Of a stretch of 64,000 nucleotides of DNA, positions 55,094 to 64,000 are shown piece by piece (position 1 is the first letter of the stretch; every line of letters starts with the position of its first letter). Source of the DNA: JACQFZ01 sp045810625 (lineage in GTDB: Bacteria; Pseudomonadota; Gammaproteobacteria; Acidiferrobacterales; Sulfurifustaceae); NCBI GenBank assembly GCA_045810625.1, contig JBJMVQ010000009.1, positions 1 to 64,000 on the forward strand. The letters are read 5' to 3'. A model generated the notes under the pieces. That model did not search any database and was not told where the DNA came from. It saw only the letters and a list, made by a program, of their open reading frames with translations. Both the position numbers and the translations under genes were made by a program.

Positions 55094-56296
55094 ATGCTGA
55101 ACGCTTATATCTATGACGGTCTCCGGTCGCCGTTCGGCCGGCACGCGGGCGTACTGGCCCCGGTGCGGCCGGACGATCTGGTCGCCGAAGTCATGCGCGC
55201 CCTCCTCGCCCGCTCTCCCTGGAAAGCCGAAGAAATCGAAGATGTCATCCTCGGATGTACCAATCAGGCAGGTGAAGATGCGCGCAACGTCGCCCGCAAC
55301 TCGCTGCTGGCGGCCGGTTTTCCCGTAACTGTCGCCGGCCAAACCGTGAACCGGCTGTGCGCGAGCGGTCTCGCCGCCGTGATCGACGCGGCCCGCGCCG
55401 TGACCTGCAATGAAGGTGATCTTTTCGTCGCCGGCGGCGTCGAGAGCATGAGCCGAGCGCCATTCGTGATGGCGAAATCGGAGGCGGCCTACAGCCGCGA
55501 GTTTAGGATGTACGACTCGACCATCGGCGCACGCTTCCCAAATCCGAAAGTCACCGGCAAGTACGGCGCGGACACGATGCCTGAGACCGGCGACAACGTC
55601 GCCAAAGATTACGGAGTCACGCGCGAGGACGCCGATCGTTTTGCGGCGGCGTCGCAAGCGAAATACGAAAAAGCGCGCGCGGCTGGATTTTTCGCGGGCG
55701 AGATCCATCCGATCGAAGTACCGACCGGCAAGAAGACGCCGCCCAAAGTCGTGAAGGACGACGAACATCCGCGTCCGGAAACGACGTTCGAAGCGCTCGC
55801 CAAGCTCAAACCGCTGTTCGAGGGCGGGGTGGTGACGGCGGGGAATGCGTCGGGCGTCAACGACGGCGCCGCCGCGCTCCTCATCGGAAGCCGGGAAGCC
55901 GGCGAGCGCAAGGGCGCGCGGCCGATCGCGCGCATCCTCGCGGCGGCGGCCGCGGGCGTCGAGCCGCGCGTCATGGGCATCGGCCCGGTGTACGCGATCA
56001 AGAAGGCGCTCGAGCGCGCGAAGCTCAAGCTGTCCGACATGGACATCATTGAGATCAACGAGGCGTTCGCGAGCCAGGTGCTCGGCTGCCTGAAGCTCAT
56101 GGGCGTTGCGTTCGACGATCCGCGCGTGAATCCGAACGGCGGCGCGATTACGGTCGGCCATCCGCTCGGCGCCTCCGGCGCCCGCCTCGCGCTCTCGACC
56201 GCGCGCGAGCTGCAGCGCCGCCAAGGCCGCTACGCCGCCGTCAGTCTTTGCATCGGCGTCGGCCAAGGCCTCGCCGTGATCATCGAGAGAACCTAG
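55094..56296 (+). CDS. Acetyl-CoA C-acyltransferase (thiolase, PaaJ/PimB-like)
   Basis: A 400-residue thiolase from the ATG at 55094, with AGAGG upstream. The nucleophile C89 lies in VNRLCASGLAAV, the second site is GHPLGASGARL and the C-terminal CIGVGQG cysteine is present. Closest in feel to beta-ketoadipyl-CoA thiolases, which cleave 3-oxo dicarboxylyl-CoAs. It starts a plus-strand operon with the glutaryl-CoA and pimeloyl-CoA dehydrogenase-like genes. Confidence 0.94.
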   Translation: MLNAYIYDGLRSPFGRHAGVLAPVRPDDLVAEVMRALLARSPWKAEEIEDVILGCTNQAGEDARNVARNSLLAAGFPVTVAGQTVNRLCASGLAAVIDAARAVTCNEGDLFVAGGVESMSRAPFVMAKSEAAYSREFRMYDSTIGARFPNPKVTGKYGADTMPETGDNVAKDYGVTREDADRFAAASQAKYEKARAAGFFAGEIHPIEVPTGKKTPPKVVKDDEHPRPETTFEALAKLKPLFEGGVVTAGNASGVNDGAAALLIGSREAGERKGARPIARILAAAAAGVEPRVMGIGPVYAIKKALERAKLKLSDMDIIEINEAFASQVLGCLKLMGVAFDDPRVNPNGGAITVGHPLGASGARLALSTARELQRRQGRYAAVSLCIGVGQGLAVIIERT

Positions 56297-56322
56297 CTCC
56301 ATTTAGCGACGGATACTGAAAA

Positions 56323-57534
56323 ATGAGCACGCCAAAGCTACAGGCCAAGGGCGCGTCGGCGCCCATCTTTCATTGGGACGACCCGCTCCTGCTCGAAGAG
56401 CAGCTGACCTCCGATGAACGCATGATCCGTGACGCTGCACGCAAGTACTGTCAGGACAGGCTGATGACGCGCGTGCTCGAGGCGTTCCGGCAGGAGAAAA
56501 CCGACCCGGCGATCTTCCGCGAGATGGGCGAGATCGGTCTGCTCGGGCCGACGATTCCAGCCGAATACGGCGGCGCGGGCCTCAACTACGTCAGCTACGG
56601 GCTGATCGCGCGCGAAATCGAGCGCGTCGACTCGGGCTTCCGCTCGATGATGAGCGTGCAGAGCTCGCTCGTCATGGTGCCGATCTACGAGTTCGGTAGC
56701 GAAGCGCAGAAGCGGAAGTATCTGCCGAAGCTCGCGACCGGCGAATGGATCGGCTGCTTCGGACTGACCGAGCCAAACCACGGGTCGGATCCGGGCAGCA
56801 TGGAAACCCGGGCGAAAAAAGTACCGGGTGGCTTCAAGCTGACGGGCAACAAGATGTGGATCAGCAATTCGCCGATCGCGGATGTGTTCGTGGTGTGGGC
56901 GAAGAACGATGCCGGTGCGATTCGCGGTTACATTTTGGAAAAAGGCATGAAGGGTCTGTCGGCGCCGGCGATCAAGGGCAAAGTCGGTTTGCGCACCTCC
57001 ATTACCGGCGAGATCGTGATGGATGAGGTCTTCGTCCCCGAAGAAAACGAAATGCCCGGCGTCTCCGGCCTGCGCGGGCCGTTCACCTGCCTCAACTCCG
57101 CCCGCTACGGCATCGCTTGGGGCGCGCTCGGCGCTGCGGAGTTCTGCTGGCACGCGGCGCGGCAGTACACGCTGGAGCGCAAGCAGTTCGGCCGTCCGCT
57201 CGCGGCCAATCAGCTCATTCAGAAAAAGCTCGCGGACATGCAAACCGAGATCACGTTGGGTCTGCAAGGCTGCCTGCGTCTCGGCCGTCTGAAAGACGAA
57301 GGCAAAGCCGCGACCGAAATCACGTCGATCATGAAGCGCAACTCTTGCGGAAAAGCGCTCGACATCGCGCGCATGGCGCGCGACATGCACGGCGGCAACG
57401 GCATTTCCGATGAGTTCGGCGTGATCCGGCATGTCGTGAACCTCGAGGTCGTCAACACCTACGAAGGGACGCACGACATCCACGCGCTGATTCTCGGCCG
57501 GGCGCAAACCGGCATTCAGGCGTTTACGGGCTAA
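56323..57534 (+). CDS. gcdH: Glutaryl-CoA dehydrogenase
   Basis: A 403-residue enzyme. The arginine that binds the distal carboxylate is R107 in SGFRSMMSVQSSLVM, and the catalytic glutamate is E381 in NTYEGTHDIHALILGRA; both are diagnostic of GcdH, which oxidises and decarboxylates glutaryl-CoA to crotonyl-CoA. The FAD segment TEPNHGSDPGSMETRA is intact. It follows the thiolase by 26 bases. Confidence 0.97.
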   Translation: MSTPKLQAKGASAPIFHWDDPLLLEEQLTSDERMIRDAARKYCQDRLMTRVLEAFRQEKTDPAIFREMGEIGLLGPTIPAEYGGAGLNYVSYGLIAREIERVDSGFRSMMSVQSSLVMVPIYEFGSEAQKRKYLPKLATGEWIGCFGLTEPNHGSDPGSMETRAKKVPGGFKLTGNKMWISNSPIADVFVVWAKNDAGAIRGYILEKGMKGLSAPAIKGKVGLRTSITGEIVMDEVFVPEENEMPGVSGLRGPFTCLNSARYGIAWGALGAAEFCWHAARQYTLERKQFGRPLAANQLIQKKLADMQTEITLGLQGCLRLGRLKDEGKAATEITSIMKRNSCGKALDIARMARDMHGGNGISDEFGVIRHVVNLEVVNTYEGTHDIHALILGRAQTGIQAFTG

Positions 57535-57545
57535 CGAGGACCACT

Positions 57546-58742
57546 ATGGATTTGAATTTCACCCCGGAAGAGCGCGCGTTTCGCGATGAGGTGCGCGCGT
57601 TCGTACGCGATAAGCTGCCGGCGCACATCCGGCACAAAGTCATGAACGGCCTGCGGCTGAAGCGCGAAGACCACATCCTTTGGCAGCGCACGCTTTACGA
57701 GCGCGGCTGGGGTGGACCGAGCTGGCCGAAAGAATTCGGCGGCACCGGATGGACGCCGGTACAGCAGTACATCTTCGAGGAAGAAACGGCGGGCGCCGGC
57801 GCGCCGCGGCCGATTCCGTTCGGCCTGAAGATGGTGGCACCGGTCATCATGGCGTTCGGCAACCCGGCGCAGCAGCAGCGCTTTCTGCCGAAGATTTTGG
57901 CGGCGGAGGAATGGTGGTGCCAGGGCTACTCCGAGCCGGGCGCCGGCTCCGATCTCGCCTCGTTGAAAACGCGCGCCGAGCGGCAGGGCGATCATTACCT
58001 CGTCAACGGCCAGAAGACGTGGACGACGTGGGCGCAGTATGCCGACTGGATCTTCTGCCTGGTCAGGACGAATCCGGGCGTCAAACCGCAGGAAGGCATC
58101 TCGTTCCTGCTGATCAACATGCATTCGCCGGGCGTTACGGTGCGTCCGATCACGATCGTCGACGGCACGCAGGAGATCAACGAAGTCTGGTTCGAAAACG
58201 TAAAAGTGCCGGTCGAGAACCTGATCGGCGAGGAAAACAAGGGCTGGACGTACGCGAAGTTTCTCCTCGGCCACGAGCGCACGAACATCGCCGGCGTCGG
58301 CATCGCGAAGCGCGAGCTCGCCAAGGTGAAACGTCTCGCCGCGGCGCAGCTGAAACACGGCCGCCCGCTCCTCGACGATCCGCGCTTCGCAGCGAGAGTC
58401 GCGGAGATCGAGATCGAGCTGAAAGCGCTCGAAATCACGAACCTGCGCGTGCTGTCGGCGGAAGCCGAGAAGCGCGCGCCGGGTCCGGAGGCGTCGATTC
58501 TCAAGATCAAAGGCACCGAGATTCAGCAGGCGATCACCGAGTTGATGCTGCAACTCGCCGGACCCTCGGCGCTGCCGTTCGTAACGGAATATCTCGACGC
58601 CGGCCAGGCGCCGGATGCGAACGCGGGGGTTCCGATCGCGGGCGCGGCAGCGACTTACTTCAACATGCGCAAGCTGTCGATTTTCGGCGGATCGAACGAG
58701 ATTCAAAAAAATATCATTGCGCAGACGATCCTGCGGCTCTGA
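57546..58742 (+). CDS. Acyl-CoA dehydrogenase, PimC-like (large subunit)
   Basis: A 398-residue acyl-CoA dehydrogenase with the start MDLNFTPEERAFRDEVRAFVRDKLP. The FAD loop CQGYSEPGAGSDLASLKTRAERQGDHYLVNGQKTWTTWAQYADW and the C-terminal SIFGGSNEIQKNIIAQTILRL are complete. The pairing with the next gene is the layout of pimeloyl-CoA dehydrogenase PimC/PimD. It starts 11 bases after gcdH ends. Confidence 0.93.
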   Translation: MDLNFTPEERAFRDEVRAFVRDKLPAHIRHKVMNGLRLKREDHILWQRTLYERGWGGPSWPKEFGGTGWTPVQQYIFEEETAGAGAPRPIPFGLKMVAPVIMAFGNPAQQQRFLPKILAAEEWWCQGYSEPGAGSDLASLKTRAERQGDHYLVNGQKTWTTWAQYADWIFCLVRTNPGVKPQEGISFLLINMHSPGVTVRPITIVDGTQEINEVWFENVKVPVENLIGEENKGWTYAKFLLGHERTNIAGVGIAKRELAKVKRLAAAQLKHGRPLLDDPRFAARVAEIEIELKALEITNLRVLSAEAEKRAPGPEASILKIKGTEIQQAITELMLQLAGPSALPFVTEYLDAGQAPDANAGVPIAGAAATYFNMRKLSIFGGSNEIQKNIIAQTILRL

Positions 58743-58792
58743 TGGAACGACACCGGAATCAGTTGGATAACTTCGACTAGGAAAACGACACT

Positions 58793-59992
58793 ATGAACTT
58801 CACGTTCACCGAAGAGCAGCGGCTACTCGAAGACACCGTGCGGCGGTTCATCGCGCGCGACTACACGTTCGAACAGCGGCGTAAGATCCTCGCGAGCGAG
58901 CCGGGCTGGAGCCGTGATGTCTGGCGTACGTTCGCCGAGCTGGGTCTGCTCGGCCTCAACGTGCCCGAGGATCACGGTGGGTTGAACGCGAGCACGGTCG
59001 AAACGATGCTCGTCATGAACGCGCTCGGCGAGGGCATGGTGGTCGAACCGTTCCTCGGCAGCGCCGTGCTCGCAACGCGCTTGCTGAGTCTCGCCGCGAG
59101 CACCGAGCAGCAGGCGAAATGGTTTCCCGCCCTCGTTGCCGGCGAATCGATCGCGGCGGTGGCGCACGCAGAACCAGGCTCACGCTATGAGCTGAGCTGC
59201 GTAGAAACGCGCGCCGTGCGCGACGGCACGCGCTACCGTCTGAACGGGCGCAAGTCCGCGGTCATCGGGGGCGCCGCCGCCGACGTGTTCCTCGTCTCCG
59301 CGCGAACCACGGGCGATGCCGGCGCCGAGGCGGGTATTTCGCTGTTCCTGATCGAACGCGGTGCGCCGGGCGTCAGCGTCAACGACTACGCCACCATCGA
59401 CGCGCGCCGCGAAGCCGAGATCCGCCTGCAAGACGTCACCCTCCCCGCCTCCGCCCGGCTCGGCGCCGAAGGCGACGCTTACCGCGCCATCGAGCAGGCG
59501 TACGACTTCGCGCTCGCGGCGCATTGCGCCGACGGCGTCGGCGCAATGAAAGCGCTGCTCGATGCGACGGTCGAGTATCTGCGCACGCGCAAGCAGTTCG
59601 GTCAGCCGATCGGGCGGTTTCAAGCGCTGCAACACCGCGCCGTCGATATGCTCATGTACTACGAGCAGGCGAAATCGATGAGCTACTACGCGGCCGTGCA
59701 CTCCTCCAACGAGGATCGTAACGAGCGCCGCGCCGCCCTTTCCGCGGCCAAGGTCATGGTCGGCCGCGCCGCCCGTTTCATCAGCCAGCAGGCGGTGCAG
59801 CTGCACGGCGCGATGGGCATGACCGACGAGCTGAACGTCAGCCACTACTTCAAACGTCTCACCGCGACCGAGATCGCGTTCGGCGACATGGATTCGCATC
59901 TGGAACAATTCGTAGGTACCATGCGCGCCAATGAAACCTCCGTGGGAGAGCCATGGGACAAAGAGCAAAAGCGGTTGTATGCCGGGAAGTAA
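58793..59992 (+). CDS. Acyl-CoA dehydrogenase, PimD-like (small subunit)
   Basis: A 399-residue acyl-CoA dehydrogenase relative (MNFTFTEEQRLLEDTVRRFIARDYTFEQRRKI). The FAD segment is weakened (AEPGSRYELSCVETRA instead of the canonical TEPxxGSD) and the catalytic loop reads GAMGMTDELNVSHYFKRLTATEIAFGD, as in PimD partners of PimC. It probably forms the heteromeric enzyme with the preceding product. Its last 40 bases overlap the alcohol dehydrogenase gene. Confidence 0.92.
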   Translation: MNFTFTEEQRLLEDTVRRFIARDYTFEQRRKILASEPGWSRDVWRTFAELGLLGLNVPEDHGGLNASTVETMLVMNALGEGMVVEPFLGSAVLATRLLSLAASTEQQAKWFPALVAGESIAAVAHAEPGSRYELSCVETRAVRDGTRYRLNGRKSAVIGGAAADVFLVSARTTGDAGAEAGISLFLIERGAPGVSVNDYATIDARREAEIRLQDVTLPASARLGAEGDAYRAIEQAYDFALAAHCADGVGAMKALLDATVEYLRTRKQFGQPIGRFQALQHRAVDMLMYYEQAKSMSYYAAVHSSNEDRNERRAALSAAKVMVGRAARFISQQAVQLHGAMGMTDELNVSHYFKRLTATEIAFGDMDSHLEQFVGTMRANETSVGEPWDKEQKRLYAGK

Positions 59993-61062
59993 ATAAACCG
60001 GTCAGCGTCGAGGAAATCCAGGTCGAGGCGCCGCGGCGCAACGAGGTGATGATCAAGCTCGTTGCCTGCGGCGTCTGTCACAGCGATCTTTCCGCCACTA
60101 ACGGCACCATCCCGTTCCCGCTTCCGATCGTGCTCGGCCACGAAGGCGCGGGCGTCGTCGTCGAGGTCGGCGATGGCGTCACCGATTTCGCCGTCGGCGA
60201 TCACGTCGTCAGCTCATTCGTCAGCATGTGCGGCAAGTGCCGGTACTGCACGACCGGGCGCCCGTCGCTGTGCGACCAGGCGTCGAAGGCGCTCGCGACA
60301 CTCCCGGACGGCACCGTGCGCACGCACGACAAGGCCGGCCAGGCGCTCAACGTCTTCACCGGCTGCGGCGTGATGGCCGAGTACGCCACCTTGCACATCG
60401 ACAACGTCATCAAGGTCGATCGTGACATTCCGCTCGATCGTGCCGCGCTCGTTTCCTGCGGCGTTATGACCGGCGTCGGCGGCGCGATCAATGCTGCGAA
60501 GGTGACGCCGGGTTCCATCTGCGTCGTGTTCGGCGCGGGCGGCGTGGGCTTGAACGCGATCCAAGGCTGCGTGCTCTCAGGCGCGGCGCAGATCGTCGCG
60601 GTCGATACGGCGGACGCGAAGCTCGAGCTGGCGCGCCAGTTCGGCGCGACGCACACGCTGAATCCGAAGACCGTAGAAAATCCAGTGCGCGCGATCCGCG
60701 ACATGACGAACGGCGGCGCCGACTACGCGTTGGAATGCGTCGGCTACGGCGAGATCGTGTCGCAAGCGTATGGCTCGCTTCGCAAAGGCGGCACCGCCGT
60801 GGTGCTCGGCGTGGCCACGGTCAAGGACGTCACGTCCTTACGCACGGTCAGCCTCTACGCCGAAGGGAAAACGCTGACCGGCAGCCGCTACGGATCGGCC
60901 CGTCCGAAGGAAGATTTCCCGCGACTCTTCTCGCTTTACAAAACCAAGCGGCTGAAGCTCGACGAGCTGATCAGCCGCCGCTACAAGATCGACGAGGCCG
61001 CGCAGGCGTTTGACGACCTCGCCAGCGGCAAGAACGCCCGCGGAATGATCGTTTTCGGCTGA
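59953..61062 (+). CDS. Zinc-dependent alcohol dehydrogenase (AdhD-like)
   Basis: A 369-residue medium-chain dehydrogenase. GGGAGAGCC lies directly before its ATG inside the PimD-like gene. Catalytic zinc ligands C42 (GVCHSD), H63/E64 (GHEGAG) and the structural zinc cysteines C93, C96, C99 and C107 are present; the NAD motif is FGAGGVGLN. It is the last gene before a strong terminator. It would oxidise an alcohol substrate or product of the pathway. Confidence 0.94.
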   Translation: MGQRAKAVVCREVNKPVSVEEIQVEAPRRNEVMIKLVACGVCHSDLSATNGTIPFPLPIVLGHEGAGVVVEVGDGVTDFAVGDHVVSSFVSMCGKCRYCTTGRPSLCDQASKALATLPDGTVRTHDKAGQALNVFTGCGVMAEYATLHIDNVIKVDRDIPLDRAALVSCGVMTGVGGAINAAKVTPGSICVVFGAGGVGLNAIQGCVLSGAAQIVAVDTADAKLELARQFGATHTLNPKTVENPVRAIRDMTNGGADYALECVGYGEIVSQAYGSLRKGGTAVVLGVATVKDVTSLRTVSLYAEGKTLTGSRYGSARPKEDFPRLFSLYKTKRLKLDELISRRYKIDEAAQAFDDLASGKNARGMIVFG

Positions 61063-61107
61063 TCTTTATAAGATTTAAAAAAAGCCGCGGCCCGACCCGT
61101 CCAAGAT

Positions 61108-61141
61108 AAAGAGCGCGACCGTGAGGTCGCGCTCTTTTTTT
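61108..61141 (+). terminator. Strong rho-independent terminator of the dicarboxylate operon
   Basis: AAAGAGCGCGACC-GTGA-GGTCGCGCTCTTT is a perfect 13-bp stem ending in seven T. It lies 45 bases after the alcohol dehydrogenase stop. Confidence 0.95.
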
Positions 61142-61292
61142 AGTTCGCATTCCTCCACTCGCATTCCTCCTGCTCGCAATCTTCACCGACTCGCACCGCC
61201 CTCCTTTTTGCCGACTGCTGAATATAGAATCGTGCTCGGTTCGGGCCCAACCCAACCGGCAATTGGGATTCGTGCGCCAAAGGGAGAAGATC

Positions 61293-61496
61293 ATGGAGAT
61301 CGACCATTCGGCCGAGGGCACGTTCCTCTTGAACACTCCGCGCGGCCGTGACCGTTTCGGCGGAAACGTCCCGCCCAAAGCGCGACCGATATCCGTTCTC
61401 ACGAAAACTCCCTGCCGGTTGCGCCGCCCGACGGCGTCGCGACCGCACGCACGACCGGAGACATCGACGCCATGTACCTCCGGCCCGTCCGCCTGA
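61293..61496 (+). other. Possible leader frame before the molybdenum hydroxylase genes, doubtful
   Basis: An ATG at 61293 with GGGAGAAG upstream gives MEIDHSAEGTFLLNTPRGRDRFGGNV.. but the C-terminal half is arginine/proline-rich and overlaps the next gene. A neighbouring frame reads ENSLPVAPPDGVATARTTGDIDAM into the FAD subunit, so this may be a frameshifted remnant. I recognise nothing else in 61142-61471. Confidence 0.25.
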
Positions 61497-62302
61497 CCGA
61501 CGCGCTCGCGTGCCTCGCGCACTATAAGCCGGCGATCCTCGCCGGCGGCACCGATTTCTATTCTGCGCGCGGTAGCCGTCCCGTTGCCGACGATGTGCTC
61601 GACATCAGTGCGATCGCGGAACTAAAAGGTATCCGCGAAGAGGCGGATCATTGGCACTTCGGCGCGCTCGCCACCTGGACGGAGATCATCGAGGCGCCGC
61701 TCACGCGCGACCTCGACTGTCTGAAGCTCGCCGCCCGCGGAATCGGCGGACCGCAGATCCGGAATGCCGGCACGATCGGCGGCAACGTATGCAACCTGTC
61801 GCCGAGCGCGGACGGTATTCCCGCACTGCTCGCGCTCGATGCCGGCGTAGAGCTACGCTCCGCCGCCGGCACGCGCACGCTCGCGCTTGCCGATTTCCTC
61901 TCCGACAATCACACCGCGCTCGCGCGCAACGAGCTGATCTGCGCGATCCGGGTGCCGAAACGGAGCCGCGCGGTACGCTCGACGTTCGTCAAGCTCGCCG
62001 CGCGCCGCTATCTCGCGATCTCCATCGCCACGGTGGCGGTCGCGCTCGAGCTCTCTCACGACGGCGTGATCGTTCGCGCCGGCATCGCGGTCGGCGGCTG
62101 TTCGCGTTCCGCGCGGCGACTGTCGGAGCTGGAGCGCGAATTGATCGGACGCTCCGTCCGCGGAGGCCTCGGCGCGCTCGTCGTACCGCGTCACCTGATT
62201 GCCATCACGCCCGTCTCCGACGTGCACGCCACTGCCGAGTACCGTCGCGACGCTGCGATCACGCTGCTTCGGCGCGCGCTCGGACAAGTTACCTATGAAT
62301 GA
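61472..62302 (+). CDS. Molybdenum hydroxylase FAD-binding subunit (CoxM/XdhB type)
   Basis: A 276-residue FAD subunit of the xanthine dehydrogenase family. FAD-binding motifs AILAGGTDFYSA at about 20-32 and RNAGTIGGNVCNLSPSADG at about 98-116 are clear. It transfers electrons from the iron-sulfur centres to NAD or another acceptor. Its stop overlaps the start of the fused subunit. Relatives oxidise purines, aldehydes or aromatic acids; the substrate is not evident. Confidence 0.93.
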   Translation: MYLRPVRLTDALACLAHYKPAILAGGTDFYSARGSRPVADDVLDISAIAELKGIREEADHWHFGALATWTEIIEAPLTRDLDCLKLAARGIGGPQIRNAGTIGGNVCNLSPSADGIPALLALDAGVELRSAAGTRTLALADFLSDNHTALARNELICAIRVPKRSRAVRSTFVKLAARRYLAISIATVAVALELSHDGVIVRAGIAVGGCSRSARRLSELERELIGRSVRGGLGALVVPRHLIAITPVSDVHATAEYRRDAAITLLRRALGQVTYE

Positions 62303-64000
62303 CTCGACGCAACCGGCGACGGCGCACGAATCCGTCGCGACCTACGAGATTGCATTCACCCTCAACGGCAAGCCATGTCGTTTGAACATCGAGCCGACGC
62401 GCCGCCTCGCCCATGTTCTGCGCGAAGACCTTGGGCTCACCGGCACCAAGATCGGCTGCGATGCCGGGCATTGCGGCGCATGCACCATCCTGCTCGACAG
62501 CCGCCCGGTCTGCGCGTGCCTCGTTGCCGTCGCACAAGTTCATGAACGAACCATCGTCACCGTCGAAGGCCTGTCGCACGACGGCCGGCTCAATGTTCTT
62601 CAGCAAGCGTTTCTTGCGCACGGAGCGACGCAATGCGGCGCCTGCACACCGGGCATGCTGGTGGCCGCGACCGAGCTGCTCGCCCGCAGCCCAACACCGA
62701 CGCCCGCGCAAGTGCGCGCGTCGCTCGGCGGTGTGCTCTGCCGGTGCACCGGTTACCGCAAGATCGAGGAAGCGGTGCTCGCCGCCGCACGCGCCTCGAT
62801 ATCCGCGAACGTAGCTTCCGATGAAGCGGTGGGTGCCCGTACGCCGAAGGTCGACGGCGTGCCGAAGGTCACCGGTGGCGAAGTCTATGCCGCCGACCGG
62901 GCGCCGGCCGATGCGCTCTGGCTGCGCACGATCCGCTCGCCCTACGCCCGCGCACGCTTCGCGCTCGGGGACTTCGCGCCGCTGCGGCGCCGCTATCCCG
63001 GCATCGTCGATGTCATCACCGCCGAGAACGTGCCGGTGAACAGCTTCGGCATCTTTCCGGATCAGAAGGATCAGCCGGTCCTCGCCGACGGTCGCGTACG
63101 TTTCCGCGGCGAGGCGGTGCTGTGTCTCGTCGGCACGAAAGCGGCCGTCGAGAGCGTGCGCGAAGACGAGCTTCCCATTGAATGGACGCCCGAAACGCCA
63201 CGAGCCGATATGGACGATGCGCTCGCGTCATCCGCCGAGCCGATTCACAGCACGAGACCGGACAACATTCTCGTTCGCGGGCGCGTCGTAAAAGGCGACG
63301 TGGAGGCGGCGATGGCGTCGGCCGCTTTCGTCGCTCGCGGCGATTTCACCACGAGCTACGTCGAGCACGCGTATATCGAGCCGGAAGCGGGCTACGCCGA
63401 CCGCATCGGCGATCGCCTGCGCGTCTTCGCGTGCACGCAAACGCCGTACATGGATCGCGAGGAAATTGCCCGCATTCTCGGCATCGACGACGCGCAGGTG
63501 CACATCGTTCCGTCCGCCGTGGGCGGCGGTTTCGGCGGCAAGCTCGACCTCTCGGTGCAGCCGCTGCTCGCCGTCGCGGCGTGGAAGCTCCGCCGCGCGG
63601 TGCGCATGATATACACGCGGCAAGAGTCGATGATGTCGACCACCAAGCGGCATCCCGCGCGCATGCGCGCGACGTTCGCGTGCGACCGCGACGGGCATCT
63701 CGTCGCCGCCGATTTCGCCGGCGACTTCAACACCGGCGCGTACGCATCCTGGGGCAGCACGGTGGCGAATCGCGTGCCCATCCACGCCAGCGGGCCGTAC
63801 GTCGTGCCGAACGTGCGCGCGCTCACGCGCGCGGTCTACACGAACGGGCCGATATCCGGCGCGTTCCGCGGCTTCGGCGTCCCGCAATCGACGCTCCTGC
63901 ACGAATCGCTGCTCGATGATCTCGCCGAACAGTGCGGTGTCGACAGGCTCGAGTTCCGCGCGCGCAACGCGATGCGCGCCGGGCAACCGACCGCCACCGG
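62295..64000 (+). CDS. Fused [2Fe-2S] plus molybdopterin subunit of a molybdenum hydroxylase (cut by window end)
   Basis: A frame open from 62295 to the window end (568 codons). Residues 20-165 are the [2Fe-2S] subunit: C55, C60, C63, C75 form the first cluster and C114, C117, C149, C151 the second. With no stop it continues into the molybdopterin subunit (RTPKVDGVPKVTGGEVYAAD, GGGFGGK at 410-416 and GAFRGFGVPQ near 530). Usually these are two genes; here they are one chain. The reading frame was checked codon by codon through the junction. Confidence 0.94.
   Translation, partial: MNDSTQPATAHESVATYEIAFTLNGKPCRLNIEPTRRLAHVLREDLGLTGTKIGCDAGHCGACTILLDSRPVCACLVAVAQVHERTIVTVEGLSHDGRLNVLQQAFLAHGATQCGACTPGMLVAATELLARSPTPTPAQVRASLGGVLCRCTGYRKIEEAVLAAARASISANVASDEAVGARTPKVDGVPKVTGGEVYAADRAPADALWLRTIRSPYARARFALGDFAPLRRRYPGIVDVITAENVPVNSFGIFPDQKDQPVLADGRVRFRGEAVLCLVGTKAAVESVREDELPIEWTPETPRADMDDALASSAEPIHSTRPDNILVRGRVVKGDVEAAMASAAFVARGDFTTSYVEHAYIEPEAGYADRIGDRLRVFACTQTPYMDREEIARILGIDDAQVHIVPSAVGGGFGGKLDLSVQPLLAVAAWKLRRAVRMIYTRQESMMSTTKRHPARMRATFACDRDGHLVAADFAGDFNTGAYASWGSTVANRVPIHASGPYVVPNVRALTRAVYTNGPISGAFRGFGVPQSTLLHESLLDDLAEQCGVDRLEFRARNAMRAGQPTAT

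Overview
The window is high-GC, densely coded DNA from a bacterial chromosome. Gene content (a ybhGFSR-type exporter, DUF2959, DUF3014 and DUF2167 proteins, a CsrA variant, CoA-linked dicarboxylate catabolism) and short palindromic repeats of REP type point to a proteobacterium, most likely beta or gamma. I cannot place it further, and I see no rRNA, tRNA, phage or CRISPR.

Layout. (1) 1-7850, minus strand: a type I restriction-modification operon hsdM-hsdS-DUF3800-hsdR followed by a GIY-YIG nuclease and the start of an HNH-type gene. (2) 7.9-12.1 kb: a decayed accessory zone with a frameshifted RhuM/Fic gene, a truncated unknown gene, a second collapsed copy of that pair, an intact Fic gene and several large palindromes. 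(3) 12.1-19.5 kb, minus: a regulator-first efflux operon (TetR, outer-membrane factor, HlyD adaptor, two ABC ATPases, two permeases) whose genes mostly overlap by ATGA. (4) 19.6-37.4 kb: envelope and housekeeping genes, including a GspE-like ATPase, a CsrA variant, an ECF sigma/anti-sigma pair followed by a secreted peptide and a TPR/beta-barrel protein, a site-2 protease, an amidase, and several DUF or small membrane proteins. (5) 37.4-39.9 kb: a CHASE-PAS-PAS histidine kinase. (6) 39.9-61.1 kb: CoA-thioester catabolism. (7) 61.5-64 kb: a molybdenum hydroxylase, FAD subunit plus an iron-sulfur/molybdopterin fusion cut by the window end.

How the genes work together. Region 6 holds three acyl-CoA dehydrogenase-type genes of the GcdH, PimC and PimD kinds, a thiolase, a bifunctional hydratase/3-hydroxyacyl-CoA dehydrogenase, another long acyl-CoA dehydrogenase, aldehyde and alcohol dehydrogenases, a carboxyltransferase with a tiny separate biotin domain, an IclR regulator and a nitronate-monooxygenase-like enzyme. 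Together this fits beta-oxidation of medium-chain dicarboxylyl-CoAs (pimeloyl-CoA type) down to glutaryl-CoA and crotonyl-CoA. That is inference from family membership.

A recurring feature is decay by internal deletion. A ketopantoate reductase, a Baeyer-Villiger monooxygenase and a RhuM-plus-neighbour pair each keep their two ends but have lost the middle. Four short repeat families are scattered between genes; one copy sits in frame inside hsdM.
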